A DNA stretch of 64,000 nt from JAZPYZ01 sp045544455 (GTDB lineage: Bacteria > Bacillota > Clostridia > Oscillospirales > Acutalibacteraceae): contig JAZPYZ010000021.1 in assembly GCA_045544455.1 (NCBI GenBank), positions 1 through 64,000 on the forward strand. The letters run 5' to 3'. Positions 48,389-58,328 of this stretch are shown here, one piece after another. The first letter of the stretch is position 1. Each line of letters opens with the position of its first letter. Under the pieces are notes generated by a model that was not told where the DNA came from, did not search any database, and was given only the letters and a program-made list of their open reading frames with translations. Made by a program: the position numbers and the translations under genes.

Positions 48389-48748
48389 TTATTCTGCCGC
48401 GATGTACGGGCGCCATTTTGCCAACGATTTCTCGCCAATGCCCTTAATTTCAAGCAGTTCATCCACCGAAGAAAAGTCGCCGTTTTTATCTCGATACGTT
48501 ATGATCTTCTCCGCCGTCGCCGGACCGATTCCATCCACCGTCATCAATGTTTCCGCATCGGCCGTATTGATGTTGACCAGTCCGTCTTCCGTCACGCCGG
48601 CCACACCTATTACCGGGGTAGAAAGCGTTTCTTTGATATTAACATCATAACGAGTCAGGTTATCCACAAGCGCCGTTCCCACGACGGCTATCAACAAAAC
48701 AGCGCTTAACACCCATATAATCCAATCATAATTTTTCCGGCGCATCAT
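48389..48748 (-). CDS. ComEA-like helix-hairpin-helix protein
   Basis: A 119-residue protein: one transmembrane helix (about 10-30), a short linker, then a C-terminal (HhH)2 DNA-binding domain (V-N-I-N-T-A-D-A-E-T-L-M-T-V-D-G-I-G-P-A-T-A and L-L-E-I-K-G-I-G). This is the layout of ComEA, the DNA receptor for transformation; the protein is short compared with B. subtilis ComEA, and comEC is not nearby. The ATG at 48748 is followed closely by a second. It is divergent from the oxidoreductase gene. Confidence 0.88.
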   Translation of the reverse strand: MMRRKNYDWIIWVLSAVLLIAVVGTALVDNLTRYDVNIKETLSTPVIGVAGVTEDGLVNINTADAETLMTVDGIGPATAEKIITYRDKNGDFSSVDELLEIKGIGEKSLAKWRPYIAAE

Positions 48749-48817
48749 TTTCACCCTATCTTTTTTGATATATTTCTGCTATACTAAACGTAACACCCGT
48801 TAAAAGGAGGTCTTTAT

Positions 48818-49795
48818 ATGGTACGTTATGGCGTAATCGGTACCTCGTGGATTACTGAAGCCTTTATCCGCGGTGCCATGTTAACCAATCAAATGACATT
48901 GACCGCCGTGTGTTCACGAGCTATCGAAACCGGTGCAAAATTCGGCGCCAAATTCGGCGAACCGGCGGTATTTACCACACCGGAAGATATGGCGAATAGC
49001 GGTCTTGTCGATGCGGTGTATATCGCGTCGCCCAATCGCCTGCACGCGGACCAAAGTCGCGTGTTTTTATCACGCGGTATCTCGGTAATCTGCGAAAAAC
49101 CGATCACCGTTACACCTGAAGAATTGCGCGATCTGTACGCCATAGCCGACTCGCACAACGCTATCTTTCTCGAAGCGTTGATCGGCGCTCATCTACCGGA
49201 ACGCCACGCTTTGCGCAAAGCGGTGGACTCTTTAGGTCGCATTTCGTTGGCACGCTTCGATTTTTCACAATTATCGTCAAAATATCCGGCCTTACAAGCC
49301 GGCGAGATCCCGAACATTTTTAACCCGGCATTGGCAACCGGTTGTCTCATGGATCTTGGTATCTACTGTGTGTTTCCGGCCATTGATTTGTTCGGTACGC
49401 CCCATTCGATCACCGCATCGGCCGGTTTCTTATCCACCGGCGCAGATGGTTTCGGCGGCAGTATTTTTCAATATCCGGGCATGCAGGTACACATCACCTA
49501 TTCCAAAATCGGCCAATCGGCCCTAGGGTCCGAAATCATTGGAGATAACGGCTGTTTAGTGATCCCCTCGATCTCACAACTGACTGATATGCACATCGTA
49601 CGCAACGATAAAACCATAGAACCTGTCAGTGGACCACGCGATCGGTTCAGTCAAATGAGTTTTGAAGCCGCCGATTTTTGCCGATACATCCGCGGCGATA
49701 CAACCGGGTATGAACAAGACCGAACGCTATCGTTGCAAATTAGCGAAGTTATGGCCGAGATGCGTAAACAAGCCGACATTGTGTTCCCGGAATAA
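48818..49795 (+). CDS. Gfo/Idh/MocA family oxidoreductase
   Basis: A 325-residue NAD(P)-dependent sugar-type dehydrogenase: N-terminal Rossmann motif G-V-I-G-T-S-W-I (about 5-12) and the conserved E-K-P near residue 92, with the C-terminal substrate domain ending at a short basic tail. Substrate unknown; inositol, glucose or other polyol derivatives are usual. AAGGAGG precedes the ATG. Single-gene unit, divergent from the ComEA-like gene, with a terminator 25 bp after the stop. Confidence 0.88.
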   Translation: MVRYGVIGTSWITEAFIRGAMLTNQMTLTAVCSRAIETGAKFGAKFGEPAVFTTPEDMANSGLVDAVYIASPNRLHADQSRVFLSRGISVICEKPITVTPEELRDLYAIADSHNAIFLEALIGAHLPERHALRKAVDSLGRISLARFDFSQLSSKYPALQAGEIPNIFNPALATGCLMDLGIYCVFPAIDLFGTPHSITASAGFLSTGADGFGGSIFQYPGMQVHITYSKIGQSALGSEIIGDNGCLVIPSISQLTDMHIVRNDKTIEPVSGPRDRFSQMSFEAADFCRYIRGDTTGYEQDRTLSLQISEVMAEMRKQADIVFPE

Positions 49796-49816
49796 TATAA
49801 AACATACCATAATTTG

Positions 49817-49848
49817 GCCCTGTAAGCAATAGTTTGCAGGGCTTTTGT
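49817..49848 (+). terminator. Terminator of the oxidoreductase gene
   Basis: GCCCTG/CAGGGC stem with weaker internal pairing, then TTTTGTT on the plus strand. Confidence 0.65.
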
Positions 49849-49860
49849 TATGCACAAAAA

Positions 49861-49891
49861 ACAAAGCCCTCGGAAAAACCGAGGGCTTTGT
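49861..49891 (-). terminator. Terminator of the rplM-rpsI operon
   Basis: ACAAAGCCCTCGG pairs with CCGAGGGCTTTGT around AAAAA, followed by T residues on the minus strand. Confidence 0.9.
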
Positions 49892-49911
49892 AATAAGCGA
49901 TAATCGGATGA

Positions 49912-50316
49912 TTAACGTTTGGAGAACTGCGGCGCACGACGAGCGGCTTTCAAACCGTACTTCTTGCGTTCCTTCATTCTCGGGTCGCGAGTCAGGAAGC
50001 CTGCTTTTTTCAGCAGCGGACGGAGTTCGTCGCTGTTGTATTGCAACAACGCACGAGACACACCGTGACGGATCGCGCCGGCTTGGCCGGACACGCCACC
50101 GCCTGCTACGCGGCATTCGATATCAAATTTTTCCAATGTACCGGTCAGGTTCAGAGGCTGACGAACGATCAATTTCAAGGTTTCCAAACCGAAATAATCG
50201 TCGATATCACGGTCATTGATGGTGATTTTGCCGGTGCCGGCATACAAACGAACACGCGCCACGGATTTTTTCCGACGGCCGGTGCCGTAAAAATACGGTC
50301 TCTTATTGTAATCCAT
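49912..50316 (-). CDS. rpsI: 30S ribosomal protein S9
   Basis: Small-subunit protein whose C-terminal tail reaches the P-site tRNA. The 134 residues include G-T-G-R-R-K-K-S-V-A-R-V and the basic ending K-A-R-R-A-P-Q-F-S-K-R, which is the family signature. A short N-terminal extension (Y-N-K-R-P-Y-F-Y) precedes the core. AAGGAGG lies before the ATG. It follows rplM by 17 bp, the universal order. Confidence 0.97.
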   Translation of the reverse strand: MDYNKRPYFYGTGRRKKSVARVRLYAGTGKITINDRDIDDYFGLETLKLIVRQPLNLTGTLEKFDIECRVAGGGVSGQAGAIRHGVSRALLQYNSDELRPLLKKAGFLTRDPRMKERKKYGLKAARRAPQFSKR

Positions 50317-50333
50317 GATGATAGCCTCCTTCC

Positions 50334-50762
50334 TTAAAATTCAAACGCTTCGGGTTTCTGCGCCGCATGTGCGTGTTCCGCACCGGCATAAACGCGCAGG
50401 CGAGTGCTCGCTTCGCGGCCGATCGTGTTGTTCGGGATCATACCGTTAACTGCGAGTTCCATCGCTTTTTCCGGACGCTGTTTCATCAGCGTAGCATATT
50501 TAACTTCTTTCAAACCACCGATCCAACCGGTGTGACGGAACCATTTTTTCTGTTCCAATTTGTTACCGGTCAACACTGCTTGCGCACAGTTGATGATGAT
50601 CACGTGATCACCGCAATCAACATGAGGAGTGTAGTCCGGTTTGTGTTTACCGCGCAACAGGGTAGCAGCTTGTACCGCAACGCGGCCCAGCGGTTTGCCC
50701 GCGGCGTCGATAACATACCATTTACGGTCAACTTGACCGGCTTTCGCCATGTATGTGGACAT
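50334..50762 (-). CDS. rplM: 50S ribosomal protein L13
   Basis: Early assembly protein of the large subunit. The 142 residues match L13: K-W-Y-V-I-D-A-A-G-K-P-L-G-R, the D-Y-T-P-H-V-D-C-G-D-H-V segment and M-I-P-N-N-T-I-G-R. AGGAGG lies 8 bases before the ATG. A TTGACA-17-TAGAAT promoter is 45 bp upstream, leaving a short leader; L13 leaders are known regulatory elements in Firmicutes, but none can be confirmed here by eye. Confidence 0.97.
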   Translation of the reverse strand: MSTYMAKAGQVDRKWYVIDAAGKPLGRVAVQAATLLRGKHKPDYTPHVDCGDHVIIINCAQAVLTGNKLEQKKWFRHTGWIGGLKEVKYATLMKQRPEKAMELAVNGMIPNNTIGREASTRLRVYAGAEHAHAAQKPEAFEF

Positions 50763-50805
50763 CGTTTTGCCTCCTAAAAAGATATTGTTTCATTCAACAT
50801 GCGGT

Positions 50806-50834
50806 ATTCTACCATAGGCTTCCCTGATTGTCAA
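50806..50834 (-). promoter_or_regulatory. Promoter of rplM-rpsI
   Basis: TTGACA at 50829-50834 and TAGAAT at 50806-50811 on the minus strand, 17-bp spacer. Confidence 0.8.
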
Positions 50835-50869
50835 GAGCAAATTCCCCGTTTTTTTAATTTACAACCCAC

Positions 50870-50942
50870 TTTCTCTCGTTTTCTCTCTCGTTTTCTCGTT
50901 TTTACGCCTATTCTCGTTTCTCATTTCATTTTTCTCTCTTGC
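50870..50942. repeat. CT-rich low-complexity tract
   Basis: About 70 bp composed of repeated TTTCTCTCG/TTTTCTCG-type units between rplM's promoter and the TtcA-like gene. It holds no recognised feature. Confidence 0.55.
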
Positions 50943-50998
50943 AATTTATACGCAAAACAGATATGATTTGATTAACACTATCGAAAGGGGATATTATC

Positions 50999-51709
50999 GT
51001 GCAGGATGTGTTATCACGGGTTCGCGCTGCGGTAGATCATTACCATATGATCGCGCCGAACGATACGATCGCCGTTGGCGTGTCCGGTGGCAAAGACAGT
51101 ATGTTACTGCTCGCCGCGTTGGCCGAACTGCGCCGGTTTTATCCCACAGACTTTACGCTGAAAGCCATCACCATCGATCCGCAATTTAACGGTAAACCGG
51201 GCGATTATTCCGCCGTGGCTGCTTTGTGTGATCGGTTGGATGTACCGTATATCCTCCACCCTACCGAACTGTTTAGTGTGGTGTTTGAGCAAAAGCAAGA
51301 GAAAAACCCATGCAGTTTATGCGCTCGCATGCGGCGAGGGGTGTTGCATCGTGTCGCGGTGGAAAACGGATGTAATACCGTTGCGCTCGGCCATCACGAA
51401 AACGATGCCGCCGAAACGTTTTTGATGAATCTGTTATCGGGATCAACGCTATCTTGCTTTTCCCCCGCTTCGTTGCTCGACCGGCAAAATATCAAACTCA
51501 TACGCCCTCTGATCTTTTTAAGCGAACGGCAGGTACGTGCCGCGGTCAACCGATTGCAGTTGCCGATCGTGAAATCTCAGTGCCCGGTAGACGGCAACAC
51601 CAATCGACAAGAGATGCACCGTCTGCTCGAACAACTGCAAGCCACCTATCCCGATGCCGCCCATCGCATCGTATCCGCTATGCAAAAGCAAGGATTATCC
51701 CGTTGGTAA
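50999..51709 (+). CDS. TtcA-family tRNA thiolation/PP-loop ATPase
   Basis: A 236-residue N-type PP-loop ATPase. The SGGKDS loop is at about 30-35, with C-S-L-C (C-x-x-C) near 102 and a further cysteine in S-Q-C-P; together these bind the Fe-S cluster in TtcA-type enzymes that make 2-thiocytidine in tRNA. Whether it thiolates C32 or acts on another base is not certain. GTG start at 50999 with GAAAGGGG upstream. Single-gene unit between CT-rich DNA and convergent polC. Confidence 0.88.
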   Translation: MQDVLSRVRAAVDHYHMIAPNDTIAVGVSGGKDSMLLLAALAELRRFYPTDFTLKAITIDPQFNGKPGDYSAVAALCDRLDVPYILHPTELFSVVFEQKQEKNPCSLCARMRRGVLHRVAVENGCNTVALGHHENDAAETFLMNLLSGSTLSCFSPASLLDRQNIKLIRPLIFLSERQVRAAVNRLQLPIVKSQCPVDGNTNRQEMHRLLEQLQATYPDAAHRIVSAMQKQGLSRW

Positions 51710-51752
51710 ATAACAAAACGCCTGGATGACAATCATCCAGGCGTTTTGTGTG

Positions 51753-54700
51753 TTAGAAAAAGGTTACTTGACTGGTATTCGCCAATCCATCTAACGCCCC
51801 CATCTGTCTAAGCGATTCAATCACGGTTTTCGACACACCGGACCGCGCTTGCAGATCGTCACACGAGATATATTCGCCCTCTTCCCGTGCGTCCATCAGG
51901 CTTTCGGCCGCCGCCGCGCCCAATCCTTTCACCGCCGAGAACGGTAAGCGAATCTTACCGTCTTCCAACAAATATTTGTACGAGTGAGACTTATACAGAT
52001 CCACCGGCAAGAATTCCACGCCACGCGCTTGCGCTTCATATACGATATGTAACGCTTCGGCCAAAGCCTGTTCTTTTGCCGAGGCCTCTTTACCGCGCGC
52101 GCGGATATCGTCAATCTTATTCTTCACCGCCAAGCGACCTTGTAACACGGTTTCGGCATCAAAATCTTCGCCCCGGCCGGTAAAGAAAGCCGCATAATAT
52201 GCTTCCTTTTTATACACCTTATACCAAGCCACCCGCAAAGCCGCGATACAATAGGCTGCGGCGTGGGCTTTCGGGAACATGTACTTGATCTTAAAACAGG
52301 AATCCATGTACCATTGCGGCACGTGATGCTCCTTCATGGCGTTGATGTGTTCTTCGGTAAGCAACTTCGTCGCTTTTCCTTTACGAACGATCTCCATGAT
52401 CTTAAACGCCATTTTCGGTTCTAACCCTTTATGCATCAAGTAAGTCATGATACTGTCACGCGTACCGATAACGTCCGAGATGGTACATGTACCGTCTTTA
52501 ATCAGTTCCTGTGCATTACCGAGCCACACGTCGGTCCCGTGCGACAAACCGGAAATCTGTAACAGATCGGCAAATTTAGTCGGGCGGCATTCCATCAACA
52601 TCTGCCGCACAAACCCCGTTCCCATTTCCGGGATGGATAACGTACCGATCTCGCAATCAATATCTTCTTTCGTCACGCCAAGCGGTTCCGGTGACACAAA
52701 CAACTGATACACGTTCGGATCGGACATATCCACGTCCATAACCGGAATACCGGTATATTCTTCGAGATACCGATAAATCGTCGGGATCACGTGTCCCAGG
52801 TTATCGAGCTTTAAGATCGTATCGTGAATCGAGTGGAAATCGAAGTGAGTCGTGATGATTTCCGAGTTGGGATCGTCAGCCGGATGTTGTACCGGACAAA
52901 AATCTTCCACTTCGTAATCGTTGGGCACAACAACCATGCCGCCGGGATGTTGACCGGTGGTACGTTTGATACCGGTACACCCAATGGTTAACCGTTCGAT
53001 TTCCGCGTTACTGCAATGTTTGCCGCGTTCTTCCATGTATTTGCGCACATACCCATACGCCGTTTTATCCGCCACCGTCGAAATGGTACCGGCTTTAAAC
53101 ACGTGATCGGTACCGAACAACGATTCGGTATACCTGTGAGCGCGGCTTTGGTATTCGCTCGCAAAGTTAAGGTCAATATCCGGTGCTTTGTCTCCGTCGA
53201 ATCCCAAGAAGGTTTCGAACGGAATTTCATGCCCGTCACGTCCCAATGGCGTACCGCACACCGGGCAATTTTTCGGCGGCAGGTCAAAGCCAGACCCTAC
53301 CTCACCTTTGGTAAAGAACTCGGAATAATGACACTTTTTACACAAATAGTGCGGTGCCAACGGGTTAACTTCCGAAATACCGGCCATGCTCGCAACAAAG
53401 GAAGAACCGACCGATCCACGCGAACCGACCAGATAACCGTTGTCGACCGAGTTTTTCACCAATTTTTGCGCAATCATATACAACACCGCAAACCCGTGTT
53501 TGATGATCGATCCCAATTCACGGTCCAACCGCTTTTGCACGATTTCCGGCAACGGATCGCCATACAACTCTTTCGCACGGCCGATGGTGATCTCCTGTAA
53601 CTGCTCGTCCGCCCCTTCGATATACGGCGTAAAGGTACCTTTCGGGATCGGGCGAATATTCTCCACCATATCGGCGATCCGGTTGGGGTTTTCCACCACC
53701 ACTTCGTACGCTTTGTCTTTGCCCAAATACGCAAATTCCGCCAACATTTCCTCGGTGGTGCGCAGGTACAACGGCGCTTGTTCATCTGCGTCGTCAAACC
53801 CTTGTCCGGCCATCAAGATGCGGCGATATACCTCGTCTTGCGGATCGAGGAAATGCACGTCACACGTGGCGCAAACCGGTATCTTCAATTTCTCGCCCAA
53901 TCGCACGATCTGGCGATTATATTCACGCAACTGCTCTTCGCTTTGTACCAACCCTTTGCGCAACATAAACCGGTTGTTACCGATGGGTTGAATTTCGAGA
54001 TAATCGTAAAACTTCGCGATCTCGCACAATTCACCCCACGAACGCCCTTCGCGCACCGCTTCAAACAGTTCACCCTGTTCACAAGCACTGCCGATGATCA
54101 ACCCTTCACGCAGTTCGGTGAGTTTGGTTTTGGTAATTCGCGGACGACGATAATAGTTGTGCAGATGCGACCACGAAATCAATTTATACAGGTTTTTTAA
54201 ACCCACTTGGTTTTTCGCTAAAATAACCTGGTGATACGCGCGCGTTTTTTTGTTATCGCCGGCACCGGCCATCTTTTCGTTGATCTCCTGTATCGTCTGC
54301 ACCCCATGTCCGGACTGCATATCCTGTGCCAAACACCCGAAGATCATCGCCAACACCCGTGCATCGTCACACGCGCGGTGATGGTTAAACGGTTGCAAAC
54401 GCAGATGCGCCGCTACCGTATCGAGTTTATGGTTTTTCAACGTCGGATACAACGCCCGACAGATCGGTACCGTATCGATCGACGTAAAATTATACGGTCG
54501 ACCAGTTCTGGCGGCAGCCGCACGCACAAACGACGTATCAAATCCGGCATTATGTGCGATCAACACGCGGCAGTCTCCGCAAAACGCGTAAAACGCATCC
54601 AGTGCTTCGGCCTCTTTGGGTGCATCCTTCACCATCGCATCGGTAATACCGGTGAGTTCCGTAATCTTGGCCGGAATCGGTTTTTCGGGATTAACAAAGG

Positions 54701-56123
54701 TGTTAAACTCGTCCACAATCTGCCCGTTTTTCATCCGCACCGCACCGATTTCGGTGATGCGCTCTTGTTGTGCGCCGAACCCGGTGGTTTCCAGATCAAA
54801 CACGATCAATTCCCCATCGATCGGCGTATCGGTATCGCCCGTCACCGCCGGAATCCGATCGTTGACAAAATAGGCTTCCACCCCATATAAAATCTTGATG
54901 GGTGTTCCCTTTTTCTCCAGTTCTTCCGCGGTGTTCATCGCGTCCGGAAACGCTTGCGCCACACCGTGGTCGGTGATAGCGACCGCCGGATGCCCCCACG
55001 CCGCCGCACGGCGCACCAGATCCGCCGTTTCGCTCACGCCGTCCATCATCGACATCTTGGTATGCAGGTGCAATTCCACCCGCTTTTTCTCAGCGTTATC
55101 CTGTTTGGTGTATTTCGCCAACACACCCACCGCAAACGGACGGAAAATGTTATCTTTCGCGTACACGTCATAATCGTAACGCCCGTTCATGATCAGGCAT
55201 TGACCGACTTTCACGTCTTCCAACCGTTCGATTTTTTCTTTATCGCGCTTTTTCTCCATCCACATCGTGCAAGTAACCGAGCCGGTCGTATCCGTCACGT
55301 TAAAGGTGTACCGCATTTTGGTACCGTCGCGGTTATCGCGGGTTTCGATCTTAAAAATCTCACCCCAAATACACGCCACCGATCCATCGGCTTCCAGTTT
55401 TTCGATCGGGGTAGGCGCTTCTTTCGGCGCCGCACCGAACAACATGCCGGCACTGTTCAAATACACCGGCAACCCATCGGGTGGCGGCGCATCCAAATTG
55501 ACCGTTTTCGGCTTAATATGTACCGCATCTTCTTTTTGTTTTTGCCGTGCTTCGGCGGCGGCAACGGCCGCCTCTTTTGCTCTGGCGGCGGCTTCTTCAT
55601 CGATCTTGGCGATCGATTGCTGATACTGTTGATCGTCCAGTTTGATCTCGGTCATCCCGTCAAACTGCAGATCGATCGACGTACCAAACATCTGCTCGAT
55701 CGTCTTTTTGATCTCCACATCCGCTTTGGTGGTGTGTAACACATTAGCGCCGCCGTGCGATAACGTGATCAGCACGTGCGTCCCGTCTACGTGGCACACC
55801 GCATCGCGGAAGGTGCCGTTGAGCGCGGAACAATGCCGGCGCGTCAGTTCTACCGCCGTCGGCAACCAATCCGCCTCTTGCATCACGTCCAACGAATACT
55901 GCGGCAATACGTTCAAGGTAAACGGCATAACGTTGCTCACCGATTGCTCTGTCGCCATCAGTGTGCCCAACGTAACAAACTGTTCCAAACGCAGTTCCAG
56001 TTGCACGTATTTAGCAGCCGCATGCACGGTTTGTGAAACCACAACCCCGTTCCAAACCACCGCATCGATTTGCGATTCCTTTATGTAGGGACCAAACAAC
56101 GTCCCAAACGTTACTGTTTTCAT
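51753..56123 (-). CDS. polC: DNA polymerase III, alpha subunit PolC
   Basis: The Gram-positive leading-strand replicase, 1456 residues (B. subtilis is 1437). Domains in order: N-terminal OB-like and Ala/Lys-rich linker, OB fold (about 230-330), PHP domain (H-L-H-T-K-M-S-M-M-D-G-V, about 335), proofreading 3'-5' exonuclease inserted in it (F-D-L-E-T-T-G-F-G near 420 and H-N-A-G-F-D), then the polymerase with P-D-I-D-L-N-F catalytic aspartates, a zinc finger (C-x2-C ... C-P-V-C) and tail. The ATG overlaps the ispG stop by 4 bp. It ends the pyrH-frr-...-ispG cluster. Confidence 0.97.
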   Translation of the reverse strand: MKTVTFGTLFGPYIKESQIDAVVWNGVVVSQTVHAAAKYVQLELRLEQFVTLGTLMATEQSVSNVMPFTLNVLPQYSLDVMQEADWLPTAVELTRRHCSALNGTFRDAVCHVDGTHVLITLSHGGANVLHTTKADVEIKKTIEQMFGTSIDLQFDGMTEIKLDDQQYQQSIAKIDEEAAARAKEAAVAAAEARQKQKEDAVHIKPKTVNLDAPPPDGLPVYLNSAGMLFGAAPKEAPTPIEKLEADGSVACIWGEIFKIETRDNRDGTKMRYTFNVTDTTGSVTCTMWMEKKRDKEKIERLEDVKVGQCLIMNGRYDYDVYAKDNIFRPFAVGVLAKYTKQDNAEKKRVELHLHTKMSMMDGVSETADLVRRAAAWGHPAVAITDHGVAQAFPDAMNTAEELEKKGTPIKILYGVEAYFVNDRIPAVTGDTDTPIDGELIVFDLETTGFGAQQERITEIGAVRMKNGQIVDEFNTFVNPEKPIPAKITELTGITDAMVKDAPKEAEALDAFYAFCGDCRVLIAHNAGFDTSFVRAAAARTGRPYNFTSIDTVPICRALYPTLKNHKLDTVAAHLRLQPFNHHRACDDARVLAMIFGCLAQDMQSGHGVQTIQEINEKMAGAGDNKKTRAYHQVILAKNQVGLKNLYKLISWSHLHNYYRRPRITKTKLTELREGLIIGSACEQGELFEAVREGRSWGELCEIAKFYDYLEIQPIGNNRFMLRKGLVQSEEQLREYNRQIVRLGEKLKIPVCATCDVHFLDPQDEVYRRILMAGQGFDDADEQAPLYLRTTEEMLAEFAYLGKDKAYEVVVENPNRIADMVENIRPIPKGTFTPYIEGADEQLQEITIGRAKELYGDPLPEIVQKRLDRELGSIIKHGFAVLYMIAQKLVKNSVDNGYLVGSRGSVGSSFVASMAGISEVNPLAPHYLCKKCHYSEFFTKGEVGSGFDLPPKNCPVCGTPLGRDGHEIPFETFLGFDGDKAPDIDLNFASEYQSRAHRYTESLFGTDHVFKAGTISTVADKTAYGYVRKYMEERGKHCSNAEIERLTIGCTGIKRTTGQHPGGMVVVPNDYEVEDFCPVQHPADDPNSEIITTHFDFHSIHDTILKLDNLGHVIPTIYRYLEEYTGIPVMDVDMSDPNVYQLFVSPEPLGVTKEDIDCEIGTLSIPEMGTGFVRQMLMECRPTKFADLLQISGLSHGTDVWLGNAQELIKDGTCTISDVIGTRDSIMTYLMHKGLEPKMAFKIMEIVRKGKATKLLTEEHINAMKEHHVPQWYMDSCFKIKYMFPKAHAAAYCIAALRVAWYKVYKKEAYYAAFFTGRGEDFDAETVLQGRLAVKNKIDDIRARGKEASAKEQALAEALHIVYEAQARGVEFLPVDLYKSHSYKYLLEDGKIRLPFSAVKGLGAAAAESLMDAREEGEYISCDDLQARSGVSKTVIESLRQMGALDGLANTSQVTFF

Positions 56124-57184
56124 TCGTTTTTCGCTTCCTGCATCTTATGAATTTCATCCATCAATTCGTCTACTACGGCCGATTCGTCCACCGTGCGCAA
56201 AATCTCGCCTTTTTTAAATAATACAGCCTTGCCGCGTCCACCGGCAATCCCGATATCTGCTTCGCGCGCCTCGCCCGGTCCGTTAACGATACAACCCATC
56301 ACCGCTACGGTGATCGGCATCTGGATATCGTTTAACCGGCGTTCCACCTCATCAGCAATCCCGATCAAATCGATCGCGGTGCGCCCGCAAGTCGGACACG
56401 ATACCATCATCGCGCCACGCCGAGCCCCGATCGCACGCAACAGATCGATGCCGGTCGATACTTCTTTGGTAGGATCCGCGGTCAACGATACGCGAATGGT
56501 ATCGCCGATCCCATCGATCAACAACGAACCGATACCGGCGGCCGATTTCAACATGCCCATACGTGGTGTACCGGCTTCGGTCACGCCGAGATGCAACGGA
56601 TAATCGCACGCGTCAGCTACCAATCGATACGCCTGCACCATCGTGGTAACGTCTGATGATTTCAGCGACAACACAATGTCGCGAAAATCGTATTTTTCGA
56701 GCAAACTCGCATGATATAACGCGCTATCGCACAAGGCTTGCGGTGTGGGATGCCCGTATTTCGCCAAAATTTCTTTTTCGAGCGAACCGGCATTCACCCC
56801 AATACGAATCGGGATACCGTGAGTACGGCAAGCATCCGCCACCATCTTGACACGGCTTTCATCCCCGATATTGCCGGGATTGATACGGATCTTATCCACA
56901 CCGGCCGCCACCGATTCGAGCGCGAGTTGATAGTCAAAATGAATATCGGCCACCACCGGGATCGGCACGGCTTGTTTGATTGCATCGATCAACGCGACCG
57001 CCGCTTTGTCCGGCACCGATACGCGAATGATCTCACAACCGGCGGCAAATAACTGTTTGGCTTGTTCTACGTTGCCGGCTACGTCCGATGCCGGCACGTT
57101 TAACATCGATTGTACCGTAATCGGCGCATCGCCGCCAATCGGCACCTGCCCTACGGTTACGGTTCTGCAAACACGTCTTGCCAT
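56120..57184 (-). CDS. ispG: 4-hydroxy-3-methylbut-2-enyl-diphosphate synthase
   Basis: Fe-S enzyme of the MEP isoprenoid pathway. The 354 residues have the N-terminal TIM barrel with T-V-Q-S-M-L-N and D-I-H-F-D-Y and the cluster-binding cysteines in C-P-T-C-G-R and C-I-V-N-G-P-G-E-A (about 253-299). The ATG at 57184 follows AGGGTG; a GTG three codons earlier is the alternative. Overlaps polC by 4 bp and lies 10 bp after rseP. Confidence 0.96.
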   Translation of the reverse strand: MARRVCRTVTVGQVPIGGDAPITVQSMLNVPASDVAGNVEQAKQLFAAGCEIIRVSVPDKAAVALIDAIKQAVPIPVVADIHFDYQLALESVAAGVDKIRINPGNIGDESRVKMVADACRTHGIPIRIGVNAGSLEKEILAKYGHPTPQALCDSALYHASLLEKYDFRDIVLSLKSSDVTTMVQAYRLVADACDYPLHLGVTEAGTPRMGMLKSAAGIGSLLIDGIGDTIRVSLTADPTKEVSTGIDLLRAIGARRGAMMVSCPTCGRTAIDLIGIADEVERRLNDIQMPITVAVMGCIVNGPGEAREADIGIAGGRGKAVLFKKGEILRTVDESAVVDELMDEIHKMQEAKNE

Positions 57185-57194
57185 CTCATTCACC

Positions 57195-58328
57195 CTAACT
57201 AAATAATTTCCAAATATCGCTAAAGGTCACCACAACCATCAGCGTCAACAATAACACAAATCCGATAATGTGTACCATACCTTCGAATTTGGCCGGTACT
57301 TTTTTACGGAAAATCCCTTCAAATACGAGGAACACCAATCGGCCCCCGTCGAGTGCCGGGAACGGCAACAGATTGAAAATCCCAACGTTGACCGTGATGA
57401 TGACCATCATCATCAACAACGATTCCCAATCGATCGACCAGGCATCGTCGGTTTGTTGGATGGCGGCATCACCGATCGCTTCTACCGTACCCACCGGACC
57501 GGACAGCTCGTTGAGTCCGTACTTACCGGTCAGCATATCGCCTAAACTGCGCCAAATGAGCACCCCTACCGAGGTTTCCATCTTGGCCGCTTGTTGCACC
57601 GTCGTCCAGGCGGTTTTCTCGATACCGAGCACCTTGAAATCGTACACCAAATACCGCGTGCCGGTTTCTTCATCCACTTCGAGATCAAAGGTCACCCCGT
57701 CCAGCGTGGTCTTTTCACCGTCACGGCGTACCGTAAAATCAAACACGCCGTCTTCATCGCTTTGCAGGATGTTGGCCATATCAAAATTGGTATATACGCG
57801 TTTGCCGTTGATCGACAATACGTCGTCACCGATCCGCAACCCGGTTTGATACGCCGGTGCTTCTTCCGACAGTTGTGCAATAACCGTACTCGCATAATAC
57901 GCGGGTTCACCTTCGGTTTTCGGTTGTGTAAAGGCGGCAAAATAGATCACCAATAACACGAACCCCAAAATCAAGTTCATAACCGCGCCGGCCACCACAA
58001 TCAATACCCGTCGCCATACTTTTTTGTTATAAAAAGCACGCGGATCGTCCGGGTCCAAATCCGGCTCATCGTTTGTTACCGATCCGCTACCGGCCGCATC
58101 TTCCCCTGCCATCGAACAAAAACCGCCGATAGGAAACAGGCGAATCGAATATTCGGTTTCTTTTCCGTTAAACTTCGCGATACGCGGTCCCATGCCGAGT
58201 GCAAATTCATTCACCCGAACGCCCATCAGGCGCGCCATAAGAAAATGCCCGAATTCATGGACAAACACGATCAAACCGAACACGACCACAGCAATCAGTA
58301 ACTTGATGATAACGGTAATGACACTCAC
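57195..58328 (-). CDS. rseP: Site-2 intramembrane zinc protease RseP
   Basis: A 377-residue membrane metalloprotease: H-E-F-G-H zinc motif at about 24-28 in the first helix, a central PDZ domain (G-L-R-I-G-D-D-V-L-S-I-N-G), and the second zinc-binding motif N-L-L-P-F-P-A-L-D-G-G-R near 318-329. It cleaves transmembrane anti-sigma factors and other helices. Its stop lies 11 bp before ispG and it overlaps dxr by 4 bp, the conserved Firmicutes arrangement. Confidence 0.95.
   Translation of the reverse strand: MSVITVIIKLLIAVVVFGLIVFVHEFGHFLMARLMGVRVNEFALGMGPRIAKFNGKETEYSIRLFPIGGFCSMAGEDAAGSGSVTNDEPDLDPDDPRAFYNKKVWRRVLIVVAGAVMNLILGFVLLVIYFAAFTQPKTEGEPAYYASTVIAQLSEEAPAYQTGLRIGDDVLSINGKRVYTNFDMANILQSDEDGVFDFTVRRDGEKTTLDGVTFDLEVDEETGTRYLVYDFKVLGIEKTAWTTVQQAAKMETSVGVLIWRSLGDMLTGKYGLNELSGPVGTVEAIGDAAIQQTDDAWSIDWESLLMMMVIITVNVGIFNLLPFPALDGGRLVFLVFEGIFRKKVPAKFEGMVHIIGFVLLLTLMVVVTFSDIWKLFS

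Noticed and set aside
54954..55739. 261-codon plus-strand frame opposite polC
   Set aside because: Antisense shadow of the replicase with no independent evidence.
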